From an uncultured marine group I thaumarchaeote (GTDB lineage Archaea > Thermoproteota > Nitrososphaeria > Nitrososphaerales > Nitrosopumilaceae), in the NCBI GenBank assembly GCA_902512865.1, contig CABXKZ010000003.1, positions 1 to 52,544 of the forward strand: DNA of 52,544 nucleotides, given 5' to 3'. A model generated the notes under the pieces. The model was not told the origin of the DNA. It made no database searches and was given only the letters and a program-made list of their open reading frames with translations. The position numbers and the translations under genes were made by a program. Shown one piece after another: positions 17,730-27,159 of this stretch. Positions within the stretch are counted from its first letter, which is position 1; the number at the start of each line of letters is the position of its first letter.

Positions 17730-19190
17730 CTATGCAGCATATGATGCTATCTTGACATAAGACTCGTCTAACGTCTTATGTAATTTTTTATTCCATTCAT
17801 CAAATCCGGATGGATCTTTTGGATAATTGTAATAATGATCAACTAACCACTGATTTTGACCTGATGTATATTTGAGTCCACTAGCCACTGTCTTATTCAT
17901 TGCACCTCTAATTATCATTCCAAGTTTTCCAAGACCTGTAAAGTCTGGATGTTCTCCTTTGCTAATTGCCTCGACATCAAGATTTCCCAAAAAGTGTTTC
18001 ATTCCATAACTGATTTGTTCATTTGTCATTGTTTGAACTAATCTTCTAAATAATTCTAGACCAGCTGTTTTGTAACCATACTCTTTAATGAAATCTATAT
18101 TGTACTGCCACAAACTTGCTTCTGAAACATCATTTGCTTCAATTGCTTGCACAACATTATTTCCAAGAATTGTTCCTGCAATAAGAGCTGGTCCAATTCC
18201 GCCTGCATCTATAGGCTTTGGCATCCATGCTGAATCTCCTACTAACATGTATCCACCTGAAACCAAACAATCATTTTGTCTTCTTACTGAAACTTGATAA
18301 ACACCTGTATTGTTGTGTATGTCTCCTGCATCTTCAGATAATTTTGGATTTTTAATTGCCTTGTTTCGTTCAAGATATTCTTTCATTAGTGATGCCACAC
18401 TATCTGATTTTCCTAATCTTTTATTTCGTTGTTCTAGAATTGATTTCTCAACTCCTAATCCAATATTGACTTTATTATCTCCTTTTGGAAATACCCATCC
18501 ATATCCTCCTGGTGCAATATCTTGATCTAAGTGAATTATACAATAATCTGGATCAAATTGTGCTAAATCATTCTCACCTGGTTCAAAATACATGATGTGT
18601 CTTCCCGTAGATTCTACATCTCTTCTATCAATTTTTCTTTCTACTTTTGTAGAGTTCTCTAATTGATTTCTTAACATAGATGTAATTCCTGTTGCATCCA
18701 CTACTAATTTGGCAGTTTTCTTGTATGGTTGTTTTGTTTTATAATCTACTCCTTGTATTCCTACAACTTGTGTTCCATCATAAATCAATCCTGAAAGATT
18801 AATTTCAAAATCAAATTCAACTCCCATCTTTTTTGTTCTGGCATTTTGGATTTCTGGAAGTTTTTGTCTATTTAGCATATATCCTGCACCGTCAAATGGA
18901 ATTGCAGTTTCATAGTCAGGGGAAAACGCCATAACCCCTTTTACATCATGTTCAATTTCTGGTCTAGTCCATGGTACCTTAATTCTTTCAGTCATGTAAT
19001 CGACTGCTTCTTTTGAACACGCATCTCCACATGTCCATCCTGGAGATGATTTTCTTCCAGGTAGATGTTCTGGATTTCTGTCCACTGAAAGAATTCTCAA
19101 ATTTTGTTTTGAATAATAAGAAATTGCTTGTGCGGCAATAGTTCCTGTTAATCCTCCACCTGCAACAATTACATCATAATCTGTATTCAA
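17730..19190 (-). CDS. Geranylgeranyl reductase family FAD-dependent oxidoreductase
   Basis: The FAD-binding start MNTDYDVIVAGGGLTGTIAA (GxGxxG) is followed by the substrate-binding region with FDGAGYMLNRQKL and the second FAD motif GDSAWMPKPIDAGGIGPAL. The family saturates geranylgeranyl chains of archaeal lipids or quinones. An in-frame GTG at 19277 would add 29 residues, but a TTTTAAATA box (about 19214-19222) lies 27 bp before the TTG at 19190. I therefore take 19190 as the start and treat the upstream GC-rich bases as noncoding. Confidence 0.8.
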   Translation of the reverse strand: MNTDYDVIVAGGGLTGTIAAQAISYYSKQNLRILSVDRNPEHLPGRKSSPGWTCGDACSKEAVDYMTERIKVPWTRPEIEHDVKGVMAFSPDYETAIPFDGAGYMLNRQKLPEIQNARTKKMGVEFDFEINLSGLIYDGTQVVGIQGVDYKTKQPYKKTAKLVVDATGITSMLRNQLENSTKVERKIDRRDVESTGRHIMYFEPGENDLAQFDPDYCIIHLDQDIAPGGYGWVFPKGDNKVNIGLGVEKSILEQRNKRLGKSDSVASLMKEYLERNKAIKNPKLSEDAGDIHNNTGVYQVSVRRQNDCLVSGGYMLVGDSAWMPKPIDAGGIGPALIAGTILGNNVVQAIEANDVSEASLWQYNIDFIKEYGYKTAGLELFRRLVQTMTNEQISYGMKHFLGNLDVEAISKGEHPDFTGLGKLGMIIRGAMNKTVASGLKYTSGQNQWLVDHYYNYPKDPSGFDEWNKKLHKTLDESYVKIASYAA

Positions 19191-19224
19191 CAAGTCATTG
19201 TTTTTTCTATCAATATTTAAAACA

Positions 19225-19310
19225 ATCCGAATTAGATATCTGGGTCGGTTCGTCGCGGCGTCATCAGAGTTTGGCACTCAGACTGGAGCGGCTTTTATTT
19301 CCTCATTCCC
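19225..19310 (-). ncRNA. Candidate noncoding RNA (possible C/D-box sRNA) in a GC-rich patch
   Basis: In an AT-rich genome this stretch is clearly richer in G and C (for example CGCCGCGACGAACCGACCC on the minus strand). On the minus strand it holds a good internal CTGA (box D'-like) and CTGATGA (box C'-like) about 10 nt apart, flanked by possible guide stretches. The outer C and D boxes are imperfect (ATGAGGA and CCAGA). Identity is unproven. Confidence 0.3.
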
Positions 19311-19352
19311 TTTTTCATTTACGAGTAAATATTATTAAATGATCTACCAAAA

Positions 19353-19769
19353 TCACATTTTCATTAATTCTTGATAAATTTTCTTTGTTTCATTTTTAAC
19401 ATAAACTGGTGTACTAATGCTAATCTTTATTGCATCTTCTTTTGATATTGTTAAAATTTTTGAGATAAACTTTTGTTTACTTATGCGTAAACTCAGACCT
19501 GATGATGTTACATATCCATCAACATTATCAAAAATTTCATGAAAGTCTTCTTTTTTCATTTTTGAAAAGAATATCTTCACAAAGTCTACGGCAGATTTTT
19601 TTTTCAATTTAGATGAAATTAGTAATATTGGATTGTTAAAATGACCTGGAACTTGTTCAATCTGAAAATTTTTTTGCTCTATGTGAAAAACACTTTCTAA
19701 TTCTTCTAGAACCTTATTTTCATTCTCTGTGGCGTGAAGAATTAATTCAATTCGTATTTCTAATTGCAT
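19353..19769 (-). CDS. RNA-binding protein, COG1325 family (exosome-associated)
   Basis: This 138-residue protein resembles the archaeal COG1325/DUF54 RNA-binding family. It has an N-terminal EIRIELILHATENENKVL block, the characteristic GHFNNPILLISSKLKKKSA, and a short C-terminal helix. The family is often encoded beside exosome or ribosomal genes and is thought to bind structured RNA. It follows the eS1 gene by 15 bp on the same strand. Confidence 0.75.
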   Translation of the reverse strand: MQLEIRIELILHATENENKVLEELESVFHIEQKNFQIEQVPGHFNNPILLISSKLKKKSAVDFVKIFFSKMKKEDFHEIFDNVDGYVTSSGLSLRISKQKFISKILTISKEDAIKISISTPVYVKNETKKIYQELMKM

Positions 19770-19784
19770 TTCTAAAACATCAGT

Positions 19785-20420
19785 CTAGTCTGATTTTGTT
19801 TTTTTACTTTTTACTTCAAGCAAGACTGTCTGTGCAGATGCTGTCTTGATTAGTTTTACTTTTTCTAATCCAACATGTCTTAATTTTATAACTTTTTTCG
19901 CAGCAGCCATAATATCTGAATTTATCTTTCCATAACATGTAGCCTGAACAAATCCATCAATATCCATTGTTGGAACTGTTTTTTCAATTACATCTTTTGC
20001 AATTAGGCGCAATTGACGTTGTCTTGATGTGTTCAATTGTCTGTGTGTTAGAGCAACCATTTTGATTCTAAATACATAGTTGTCTTTTGTTTCAGCATCT
20101 ATGATGAAGTTTACTTTAGACGAACCTCTTCGAATCAAACTTCTTAAAAATTCTTTAGAATATTCATATCTCTTAAAAATTGTTTTGGCTTTGTTATCTG
20201 TGACATTATCTATTTGGAAAATTATCTTGTATTGGTGTTGTGAAGGATCACCTTTGAGAATATCCCACAATGTAACTTCTAAAATTCTACCTTTGGCATT
20301 CTCATCATCAGTAATTGGGACATATCCAATATTGACATTGTTAAACGAATCTGGTGCGATAACATTTACCCATTTCTTTTCTTTCCATTTGTCTTTGATC
20401 TTACGAGCTTTTCTTGCCAA
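19785..20420 (-). CDS. rps3ae: 30S ribosomal protein eS1 (S3Ae)
   Basis: This 211-residue protein shows strong eS1 signatures: ARKARKIKDKWKEKKWVNVIAP at the start, GRILEVTLWDILKGDPSQHQYKI, and the block FRIKMVALTHRQLNTSRQRQ. It sits near the mRNA exit site of the small subunit. The start is a TTG at 20420. It lies 41 bp downstream of serS. Confidence 0.95.
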   Translation of the reverse strand: MARKARKIKDKWKEKKWVNVIAPDSFNNVNIGYVPITDDENAKGRILEVTLWDILKGDPSQHQYKIIFQIDNVTDNKAKTIFKRYEYSKEFLRSLIRRGSSKVNFIIDAETKDNYVFRIKMVALTHRQLNTSRQRQLRLIAKDVIEKTVPTMDIDGFVQATCYGKINSDIMAAAKKVIKLRHVGLEKVKLIKTASAQTVLLEVKSKKTKSD

Positions 20421-20461
20421 TTATCTTCGACGACTATTTTCTGAATATAAACTGTTCTGGA

Positions 20462-21745
20462 TTAATTCCCATTTTTTTTGAAAGTAATTGTTTCATCTCC
20501 AAAATATTCCTGTAGAACTTTTGGGATCTCTATCTCTCCATCCTTAGTCTGGTTATTTTCTATAATTGATACCATGGTTCTTTCTATTGCAACTAGTGTA
20601 CTATTCAAGGTGTGCATGTACTTTGTATCTTCATTACTCTTTTCTCTAAATCTAATTTTTAATCTCCTTGATTGATAATCAAGGCAATTGGAACATGACA
20701 CGATTTCTCTATATGCATTTTGTCCTGCCATCCATGCTTCAATGTCATATGTCTTTGCTGAAACTTTTCCCATATCGCCACTAGATAACAACATCAATCT
20801 ATAAGGGATTTCTAATTTCTGATAAAATTCTTCAGCATTCTGTATCATTTTCTCATGTTCATTCCATGATTCCTCAGGTCTACAAAAAATGAATTGCTCA
20901 ATTTTCTCAAATTGATGAACTCTGAAAATTCCTTTTTGATCTTTTCCATGCGCCCCTGCTTCTTTTCTAAAACAAGGACTGATTGATGCATATCTCAATG
21001 GGATGTTTGCACCTTCTAAAATTTCATCATAATGCATAGATGCAATTGCGTGTTCAGATGTTCCAATAAGAAACAAATCTTCGTCTTGAACTTTATAAAT
21101 AACATCTTCAAAATCATCTGCTATTACTGCTCCTTCCATTGATTGTCTGTTTATCATGTATGGTGGTTGAATTAAATTATAATTCTTTTCTGAAATAAAA
21201 TCTAAAGCAAATGCGGTTAGTGCTTGACCTAATTTCACCAACCCTCCTTTCAAATAATAAAATCTTGCACCTGCTGTCTTTGATGCTCGTTCTAAATCTA
21301 CTATATCTAATTTCAATCCCAAATCAATGTGATCTTTTACTTCAAAATCAAACTTTGGGATTTCTCCCCATGTTCTAACTTGTTTGTTAAATGATTCATC
21401 TGCTCCTTTTGGAACTGAATCATGTATCATATTTGGTATTGAAAAAGACAGATTATGATAATCCTCATCCACTGTTTTTCGTAAATTCTCTAACTCATCC
21501 AATTTTTTTGAGATTTCTCCCATCTCGTGTAATAGTTCTGAGGCATCATTACCTGCTTTCTTCTCGCTACCAATTTTAACTGACATTTGATTTCTTTTCT
21601 GCTTTAATTCATCAGATTGCATCATCATCCCTTTTCGTGTTTTATTCAATTCTAGCATTTTTTCAAAATCAAATTCTACAGCTCTATCTTTTAGCATCTG
21701 TTTAATTCGATCAGGTTCATCTCTAATGATTTTTGGATCTAGCAT
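20462..21745 (-). CDS. serS: Seryl-tRNA synthetase (bacterial/canonical class II type)
   Basis: This 427-residue class II synthetase starts MLDPKIIRDEPDRIKQMLKDR and has a coiled-coil tRNA-binding arm to about residue 110, motif 2 around CFRKEAGAHGKDQKGIFRVHQFEK and motif 3 near the C-terminus. It charges tRNA-Ser. It is the canonical SerRS, not the rare methanogen type. The ATG overlaps the stop of pcc1 by one base. Confidence 0.96.
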   Translation of the reverse strand: MLDPKIIRDEPDRIKQMLKDRAVEFDFEKMLELNKTRKGMMMQSDELKQKRNQMSVKIGSEKKAGNDASELLHEMGEISKKLDELENLRKTVDEDYHNLSFSIPNMIHDSVPKGADESFNKQVRTWGEIPKFDFEVKDHIDLGLKLDIVDLERASKTAGARFYYLKGGLVKLGQALTAFALDFISEKNYNLIQPPYMINRQSMEGAVIADDFEDVIYKVQDEDLFLIGTSEHAIASMHYDEILEGANIPLRYASISPCFRKEAGAHGKDQKGIFRVHQFEKIEQFIFCRPEESWNEHEKMIQNAEEFYQKLEIPYRLMLLSSGDMGKVSAKTYDIEAWMAGQNAYREIVSCSNCLDYQSRRLKIRFREKSNEDTKYMHTLNSTLVAIERTMVSIIENNQTKDGEIEIPKVLQEYFGDETITFKKNGN

Positions 21746-21996
21746 TATTTTATTACCTCCATAGAAAGATTTACGTGTTCCAATACCTCGTCAACGGTAG
21801 AAATTAACTTTCGTAAATCACCTTCATTTGAAAAATAAAATGCAAGTTGATTTTCTTTTTCTTTAATCTCTAAATTCAATCCTTGTGGAAAATCTACATT
21901 ATCTGGTTCTAGTGCCTTTTCAATAACTTTGGCTTTGTCTTTAGAAATATTATTGATTACTATCTTTATCTGGCATTTTGGTAACATTACTTTCAA
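21745..21996 (-). CDS. KEOPS complex subunit Pcc1
   Basis: This small protein (83 residues from 21996, or 80 from the ATG at 21987) has a Pcc1-like alpha/beta fold pattern: CQIKIVINNISKDKAKVIEKALEPDN and SNEGDLRKLISTVDEVLEHVNL. Pcc1 dimerises KEOPS, which makes the t6A modification on ANN-reading tRNAs. It overlaps the 3' end of the RecJ-like gene by 47 bp (38 bp if the second ATG is used) and abuts serS. Confidence 0.8.
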   Translation of the reverse strand: MKVMLPKCQIKIVINNISKDKAKVIEKALEPDNVDFPQGLNLEIKEKENQLAFYFSNEGDLRKLISTVDEVLEHVNLSMEVIK

Positions 21997-23371
21997 GATA
22001 ATCTAAAAATCCATCTAATTTGTCTTTAGTTATTTTAGCTCCTGCGGCTGCCTCGTGACCTCCACCAATTCCATTAAATTGTTCTGCACCTCCTCTCATC
22101 AATTGACTAAGATTTATGGAATTTTTACAACTTGCAGATTTACGTGATGAAAATTTGATTGTGCCCTCTGATCCATCTGTTCTCAAAATAACTATTTTTC
22201 CTGAATTTTTTGGAGATCCTGCAATTAATGATGAAATTGTACCCGTCATGGTCTCAGGAACCAATCCTTGAGCATTTACCATCACACAATTTTCCATATT
22301 ATTGGTTCTCCATCTCTCATTAGATAATACATTCATGTATTCTCTAATCATACCTCTATATTCTGATAAAATTTTCTTACCCTCTTCTAGCATTGTGTTT
22401 CTATCTCCCATGCAAATTGAAATTCCAACTCCTGACTTGTTAATTCGTCCACAAGAATTCAACATAGTTGAAAATTCTCTACCATCTCTGAGAAAACTTC
22501 TTTTTTCTTCTCTTGGGAATGTGTATGTATATCCAATCAACTCCTCCATGATTCGAGTGGCATTTTCTCCTTGTGTAAATTTGCTAATTGATTCAATAAT
22601 GCTCTGTTTTTCATCTTGTGTCAAATCTGCTGGAACTCTCCATCTTGCTCCATCTTTAAGTTGAATTTTTGCGTTAGTTAACATTGCAAGACATGCATCT
22701 CTGTTCCATGTCAAACCTTCGATAAATGGTTGAGATGTAAATGCAATTGCGTCTGGGAGTGGTCTTGTTTCCCTTCCAACTAGTAGTAAGTCTAAATCAA
22801 TATTTACTCGCCCTATTTTTTTCGCAGTTTCTGCTATCTCTAAATTTTTACCAGTGAATGATCTTCTCTCACCTTGATCTTGCCTATCTCCTAATGCTGA
22901 AACTACTGCAACACTTGATAGGTCCTCATTTTCGTCGCTGAGTGCCTTTGCAGCCAAATATGCCATTCCACCAGCACAAATTTCAACTCCGCCATCCATT
23001 CCAAATTTCCATGCATTAATGACACGTTCGTTATCTTTCTCATCTTCTGAAATTTCATGATGATCTAACATGAGCCAATTATCTGATAATTTTTCATCAA
23101 GTAATCTTCCAAAACCTCCTCCCAAATCTGTAATTACATGCAAATCTCTTGTCTCTTTCTGCATTCTTTCAACTAGGTTTTCACTAAATTCATTAGTTGT
23201 TCTAACTGTACATTTTGCGCCATGTCTGATTAGCGCTTTTGAAATTATTGAGCCTGATGTAATTCCATCACAATCAATGTGAGTTGTAACTAGAATATTT
23301 TTTCTTGTTTTTACTGCATCCAAAATCCGATCTGAAAAATTAGATAATGATTCTTCTAAAACTTTTCCCAT
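21950..23371 (-). CDS. DHH-family phosphoesterase, archaeal RecJ/GAN-like
   Basis: This 473-residue protein has catalytic motif HIDCDG (31-36), DLGGG near 82 and the DHH motif (103-105, LDHHE). The C-terminal DHHA1 block carries GGGHEAAAG. Archaeal RecJ homologues act as 5'-3' nucleases, some as the Cdc45-like partner of the CMG helicase. It starts one base inside the uS15 stop. Confidence 0.88.
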   Translation of the reverse strand: MGKVLEESLSNFSDRILDAVKTRKNILVTTHIDCDGITSGSIISKALIRHGAKCTVRTTNEFSENLVERMQKETRDLHVITDLGGGFGRLLDEKLSDNWLMLDHHEISEDEKDNERVINAWKFGMDGGVEICAGGMAYLAAKALSDENEDLSSVAVVSALGDRQDQGERRSFTGKNLEIAETAKKIGRVNIDLDLLLVGRETRPLPDAIAFTSQPFIEGLTWNRDACLAMLTNAKIQLKDGARWRVPADLTQDEKQSIIESISKFTQGENATRIMEELIGYTYTFPREEKRSFLRDGREFSTMLNSCGRINKSGVGISICMGDRNTMLEEGKKILSEYRGMIREYMNVLSNERWRTNNMENCVMVNAQGLVPETMTGTISSLIAGSPKNSGKIVILRTDGSEGTIKFSSRKSASCKNSINLSQLMRGGAEQFNGIGGGHEAAAGAKITKDKLDGFLDYLESNVTKMPDKDSNQ

Positions 23372-23820
23372 TACTCTAGCTGGGCTACTACAGACTTATA
23401 TTTCCATTTTTGATCTATCTCGCCTGTCTTTTTGTAGTGGGTAGATAGTCTGTGAACTTTTGCTTCAACTAATTCTAAGGCTCTTGTATTTCTGTTATCT
23501 GATCTATTTTCTTTAAGATGTTTTTGGAGGTTAACTGCCTTCATCACAATGTTGTTCAAATCTTCTGGAATTTCCGGATTTAATTTATTTTCTATTAGAA
23601 CTTCTTTAATTCCTTTGTTAATGATTGGTTTTACTAAAGGAATTGCATGTTGGTCTCTTAGTTTTATTCCGATTTGACTGGTAGTCATTCCCTCTTTTGC
23701 ATATTTGATAATCAGTCCCTCAATTTCCTCATTTGTTTGTTTAACCCAATCTGGTTTTTTTGGATCCATAGGTCTGATTGAATGCGACTTTCCATGATTA
23801 TGTGTGTGGAGTCTTCCCAT
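23371..23820 (-). CDS. rps15: 30S ribosomal protein uS15
   Basis: This 149-residue archaeal/eukaryotic-type S15 starts MGRLHTHNHGKSHSIRP and contains DPKKPDWVKQTNEEIEGLI, GMTTSQIGIKLRDQHAIPLV and the C-terminal S15 core (VHRLSTHYKKTGEIDQKWKY). It binds the central domain of 16S rRNA. It is the first gene of the operon running down to position 19353. A TATA-like AT-rich box is about 27 bp upstream of the ATG. Confidence 0.96.
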   Translation of the reverse strand: MGRLHTHNHGKSHSIRPMDPKKPDWVKQTNEEIEGLIIKYAKEGMTTSQIGIKLRDQHAIPLVKPIINKGIKEVLIENKLNPEIPEDLNNIVMKAVNLQKHLKENRSDNRNTRALELVEAKVHRLSTHYKKTGEIDQKWKYKSVVAQLE

Positions 23821-23915
23821 TTTTTTGGCTAAATTACGTACGAAATTAAATGTATCTAGCGAGATTATTGAAAAAAGTTAAATAATAACGATAGTCCAAA
23901 CAAAATTAGATACAA

Positions 23916-24245
23916 ATGAACAAATCAATAGTATTAGGCGCACTTCTAGCAGGCATTTTCTCAATGGGAGCTGCTCCCGCATTTGCTCAATACATGGGCA
24001 GTGGCGGAGATGGTAGCCAAGACGGTGGACATCCATCAATGTCTTTAGAAGACTCCTTAGAACTCGCAAAGAGAAAAGTTGAATATGCAGGTGATAATCC
24101 AGGCGCAGGTTCCGGTACTCCATACATGGATGCTGGTGGTGTACTAGGTGCATCTGCTATTGCAGCCGCAATCTTTGGTGGTATTGCTGGTGCCTTCTTC
24201 ATAAGAGGAAGATCCGGAAAATATGCCCAACCAGGAACAGGATAA
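23916..24245 (+). CDS. Small exported membrane protein, candidate AMO subunit (AmoY/AmoZ)
   Basis: This 109-residue protein has a signal peptide (MNKSIVLGALLAGIFSMGAA, cleavage near AFA/QYM) and an outside segment rich in Gly/Asp (MGSGGDGSQDGGHPS). A helix follows (LEDSLELAKRKVEYAGDN), then one Ala/Gly-rich membrane helix (about residues 76-95) and a basic cytoplasmic end. Extra AMO subunits AmoY and AmoZ, small membrane proteins genetically linked to amo in streamlined genomes, have been reported. Position and build fit, but I cannot say which letter. Promoter: TTAAATAATA about 33 bp upstream. Confidence 0.6.
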   Translation: MNKSIVLGALLAGIFSMGAAPAFAQYMGSGGDGSQDGGHPSMSLEDSLELAKRKVEYAGDNPGAGSGTPYMDAGGVLGASAIAAAIFGGIAGAFFIRGRSGKYAQPGTG

Positions 24246-24349
24246 TCTCCTTCCTTACTTCTTATTTTATTCCTAAACCTAGTCTTGCTGATCTCGGTTT
24301 ATGAGAATCAAAAAAAATCTTTATATCGACCTCTGAATTCAAAATATTG

Positions 24350-24619
24350 ATGATTCCTGTATTCGGAACAATCTTGAGTATATTGTCTAGTCTGACCGGA
24401 CAACTCGGTCCAAACTATGATCCATTATTCTACGATGTTATGGTATACATCTTTGGAACTATAATGTTCACAATATTCCTACTCGCACTGATTGCGTACT
24501 GGGTACGTATTCATGGATGGGGATACAAAGATAATCGTGAAAGATGGGTCGATGAACTTGACAGACACTTTGAGAATGAGGGCATCGGTTTAATTCCAGA
24601 TAATGGAAAATACTGGTAA
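24350..24619 (+). CDS. Small membrane protein, candidate AMO subunit (AmoY/AmoZ)
   Basis: This 89-residue protein starts MIPVFGTILSILSSLTGQLG and has one strong membrane helix (DVMVYIFGTIMFTIFLLALIA, about residues 30-50). A conserved-looking charged C-terminal half follows (RIHGWGYKDNRERWVDELDRHF) and ends in NGKYW. The ATG at 24350 lies 27 bp after a TTTATATC box, so it is leaderless; a TTG one codon earlier is less likely. With the gene before it, it forms a small pair near amoB. Assignment as an AMO subunit is inference from context. Confidence 0.6.
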   Translation: MIPVFGTILSILSSLTGQLGPNYDPLFYDVMVYIFGTIMFTIFLLALIAYWVRIHGWGYKDNRERWVDELDRHFENEGIGLIPDNGKYW

Positions 24620-24716
24620 TCCTTCAATCTTCTTTCTTTTCTATTTTATTCTCCTCTAGAACTTTGTTATTTATTATTGATTGATTATCGTCTGTTACAA
24701 TCTTATTCAAAATCTA

Positions 24717-25238
24717 TTAAATTTCTGGAGGCATGAAGTCAGCATCTTTAGAAGTATCATAATCTTTTGATGTAAATTCAGCTCTGTATGTATATCCATC
24801 AACTAGTAACTCGTTGATAAAATGAGGTGATTCTTTGCCGTTAACTATGATTTTTGATTTACTTTGCTCCATGTCTCTCATTGGAAATTCCCATGACCAT
24901 AGGAAATGACCGATCTCAAATGGATATTCTTCTGTCCATTCTGCATAGATGATTCCATCATCATTAAGTGTGTATAGTGATCTTTGACAACCATCTTCAA
25001 ATCCAATGTTTGCAGGAATCTCTGCTCTTTGTTTATCAATGTATAATTCCAATTTCACTGAAATTTCATATTTAGTGTCTCTATCATTAATGCAAACTTT
25101 GAGAGGATTATCCAGATTCATTTGGCCTTGAATTAAACTACTTCCTACTCCTACTGAGATTGCAATTATTGCCGTTATTCCTAAAAATTTTAATGTCTTT
25201 TTTCGCTTTGTTGGGTCTCCCATTCCTGGCCAATTCAT
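24717..25238 (-). CDS. Uncharacterised membrane-anchored protein near amo
   Basis: This 173-residue protein has a basic N-terminus and one membrane helix (FLGITAIIAISVGVGSSLI, about 18-36). An outside domain of about 135 residues follows, with two cysteines (Cys49, Cys84) that could form a disulfide. WTEEYPFEIGHFLWSWEFPM is its most distinctive stretch. I do not recognise the family. Its position between candidate AMO subunits and amoB invites a link to AMO assembly, but nothing in the sequence proves it. A TATA box is about 26 bp upstream. Confidence 0.65.
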   Translation of the reverse strand: MNWPGMGDPTKRKKTLKFLGITAIIAISVGVGSSLIQGQMNLDNPLKVCINDRDTKYEISVKLELYIDKQRAEIPANIGFEDGCQRSLYTLNDDGIIYAEWTEEYPFEIGHFLWSWEFPMRDMEQSKSKIIVNGKESPHFINELLVDGYTYRAEFTSKDYDTSKDADFMPPEI

Positions 25239-25272
25239 AGGAAAACTGAACTAGTTTGGAATAAAGTCTTTT

Positions 25273-25599
25273 CTAAGCCTCTCCTAAATTATCAATTATC
25301 TCTAATGTATCAAATTGGTCTTGATGGTCTGCTATGAAAAATGTAATTGGTGTAGAGTCCACTTCGACCCATTCTGATTCTCCTTCAAATGGTAGAAGAT
25401 CTTCTACTGCTAGATTATTAGGACCTGAAAATCTAACCAGAACTTTTTGTTTCTTTTTTAATTGAAATGGAAGTTTGAGAACTTTACCTCTTCTTTCATC
25501 TTGTATGTTAATTGTATAATTATCTCCGCGAAATTCGACTTTACCTTTGAAGTAACTTTCATGAATATCCAGATGATCAATTTTGAACACATAAACCAT
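25273..25599 (-). CDS. Uncharacterised 108-residue protein near amo
   Basis: This soluble, beta-rich protein (VFKIDHLDIHESYFKGKVEF, KVLKLPFQLKKKQKVLVRFSG) has an acidic C-terminus and no cysteine, signal or membrane helix. It has its own TTTTATCT box about 24 bp upstream. The family is unknown to me; its neighbourhood with amoB is the only functional hint. Confidence 0.6.
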   Translation of the reverse strand: MVYVFKIDHLDIHESYFKGKVEFRGDNYTINIQDERRGKVLKLPFQLKKKQKVLVRFSGPNNLAVEDLLPFEGESEWVEVDSTPITFFIADHQDQFDTLEIIDNLGEA

Positions 25600-25756
25600 A
25601 ATCGATTTAACCTTTTCGAAGATAAAAGTAAATTGTAATTTTTAATCATGACTAAATATTAATCTATACTTAATTATTTATACAGAAAATTAAGCGTATT
25701 GAATTTTGTGTATGGACTTACATTTGTAATTCAATAAAAGGAAAAAAGAGTGAAGT

Positions 25757-26323
<567 letters not shown>

Positions 26324-26591
26324 GTTTATCCCTTAATAGTAATCGACAGAAATGAGGAATTTAAGTTTTAACTATATTATCGATCCACGGCATTTCCCTC
26401 ATGAATAATCTTAATGCTAATCATTAATGTTAATCATTGAATCTAAGTAAAAAAACAATAAAAAAATTACATTTTTTAAAGTATTTAATATAAAATACAC
26501 AAATTTTAAATGAAAAAAAATCATTTTTTTGGCAAAAATAGATAGATCATGAACCTCGTGGCTTATATTCCAAAAAGCACATATAGTTACT
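26324..26591. promoter_or_regulatory. amoB-amoC divergent intergenic region
   Basis: This is a very AT-rich 268-bp spacer. For amoC, a TTATATT box (26563-26569) lies 26 bp before the ATG, giving a leaderless start. An inverted-repeat-like element, CATGA-acc-TCGTG (26548-26560), ends 2 bp before that box and resembles the palindromes before amoA. Two GATC sites occur (26382 and 26545). No additional gene is visible. Confidence 0.6.
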
Positions 26592-27155
26592 ATGGCACAA
26601 ATGCCGGCATTACTCCCAAAAGAAGTCGAAATCCAGAGACTAAAGAAAATCTGGTTAGTAGTCATCGCTATGGGATCAACAGCCGCATCCGTAGAAGTCG
26701 ACAACTTTGTCGATGGTTCACTTCATCAGACTTCTATTAGAGATTCAGCATTTACTCCAGCACATTGGTGGTTATACTCTCACTTTGTAGCACTACCACT
26801 AGGTTGGGGATTTGCAGCTATCTATGATAGAAAAGTCCCAGTATTGAGAGGACCAAACAACTCTATGAACACAGGTCTAAAGATGACAATCTTAGGTTAT
26901 CTTGCAACTATGTTTACTATTGGTGTTAACGAGATGTGGCACTTTTGGTTCGTCGAAGAAATTTTCGCAGTTCCAAATCATTGGATGTTTAACATGGGTG
27001 TCGTCGTAGCCTTCATGGGTGCTCTAGCTTATGTAGTTAGGGTCTATGCAAGACTCGTCGAATTAGGTGCAGAAACACCTGGTGAAAACCCATATGTTGC
27101 AGAAATGTACAAAATGGCCCTTGAGGGTAAATTGTACAGCAGATCCATACCATAA
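26592..27155 (+). CDS. amoC: Ammonia monooxygenase subunit C
   Basis: This 187-residue integral membrane subunit starts MAQMPALLPKEVEIQRLKK. Metal ligand pattern D-x3-H-x12-H is present at Asp41, His45 and His58 (DGSLH...PAHWW), the same spacing as the PmoC copper site. A second set Asn113, His117, His130 (NEMWH...PNHW) corresponds to the other PmoC site. It forms the membrane catalytic part of AMO with AmoA. It is leaderless and is followed by a terminator hairpin. Confidence 0.97.
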   Translation: MAQMPALLPKEVEIQRLKKIWLVVIAMGSTAASVEVDNFVDGSLHQTSIRDSAFTPAHWWLYSHFVALPLGWGFAAIYDRKVPVLRGPNNSMNTGLKMTILGYLATMFTIGVNEMWHFWFVEEIFAVPNHWMFNMGVVVAFMGALAYVVRVYARLVELGAETPGENPYVAEMYKMALEGKLYSRSIP

Positions 27156-27159
27156 TCAG

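Noticed and set aside
23987..24202. Long open frames on the minus strand opposite the candidate AMO subunit gene
   Set aside because: They have no domain, no promoter at the right distance and mirror the codon pattern of the plus-strand gene.
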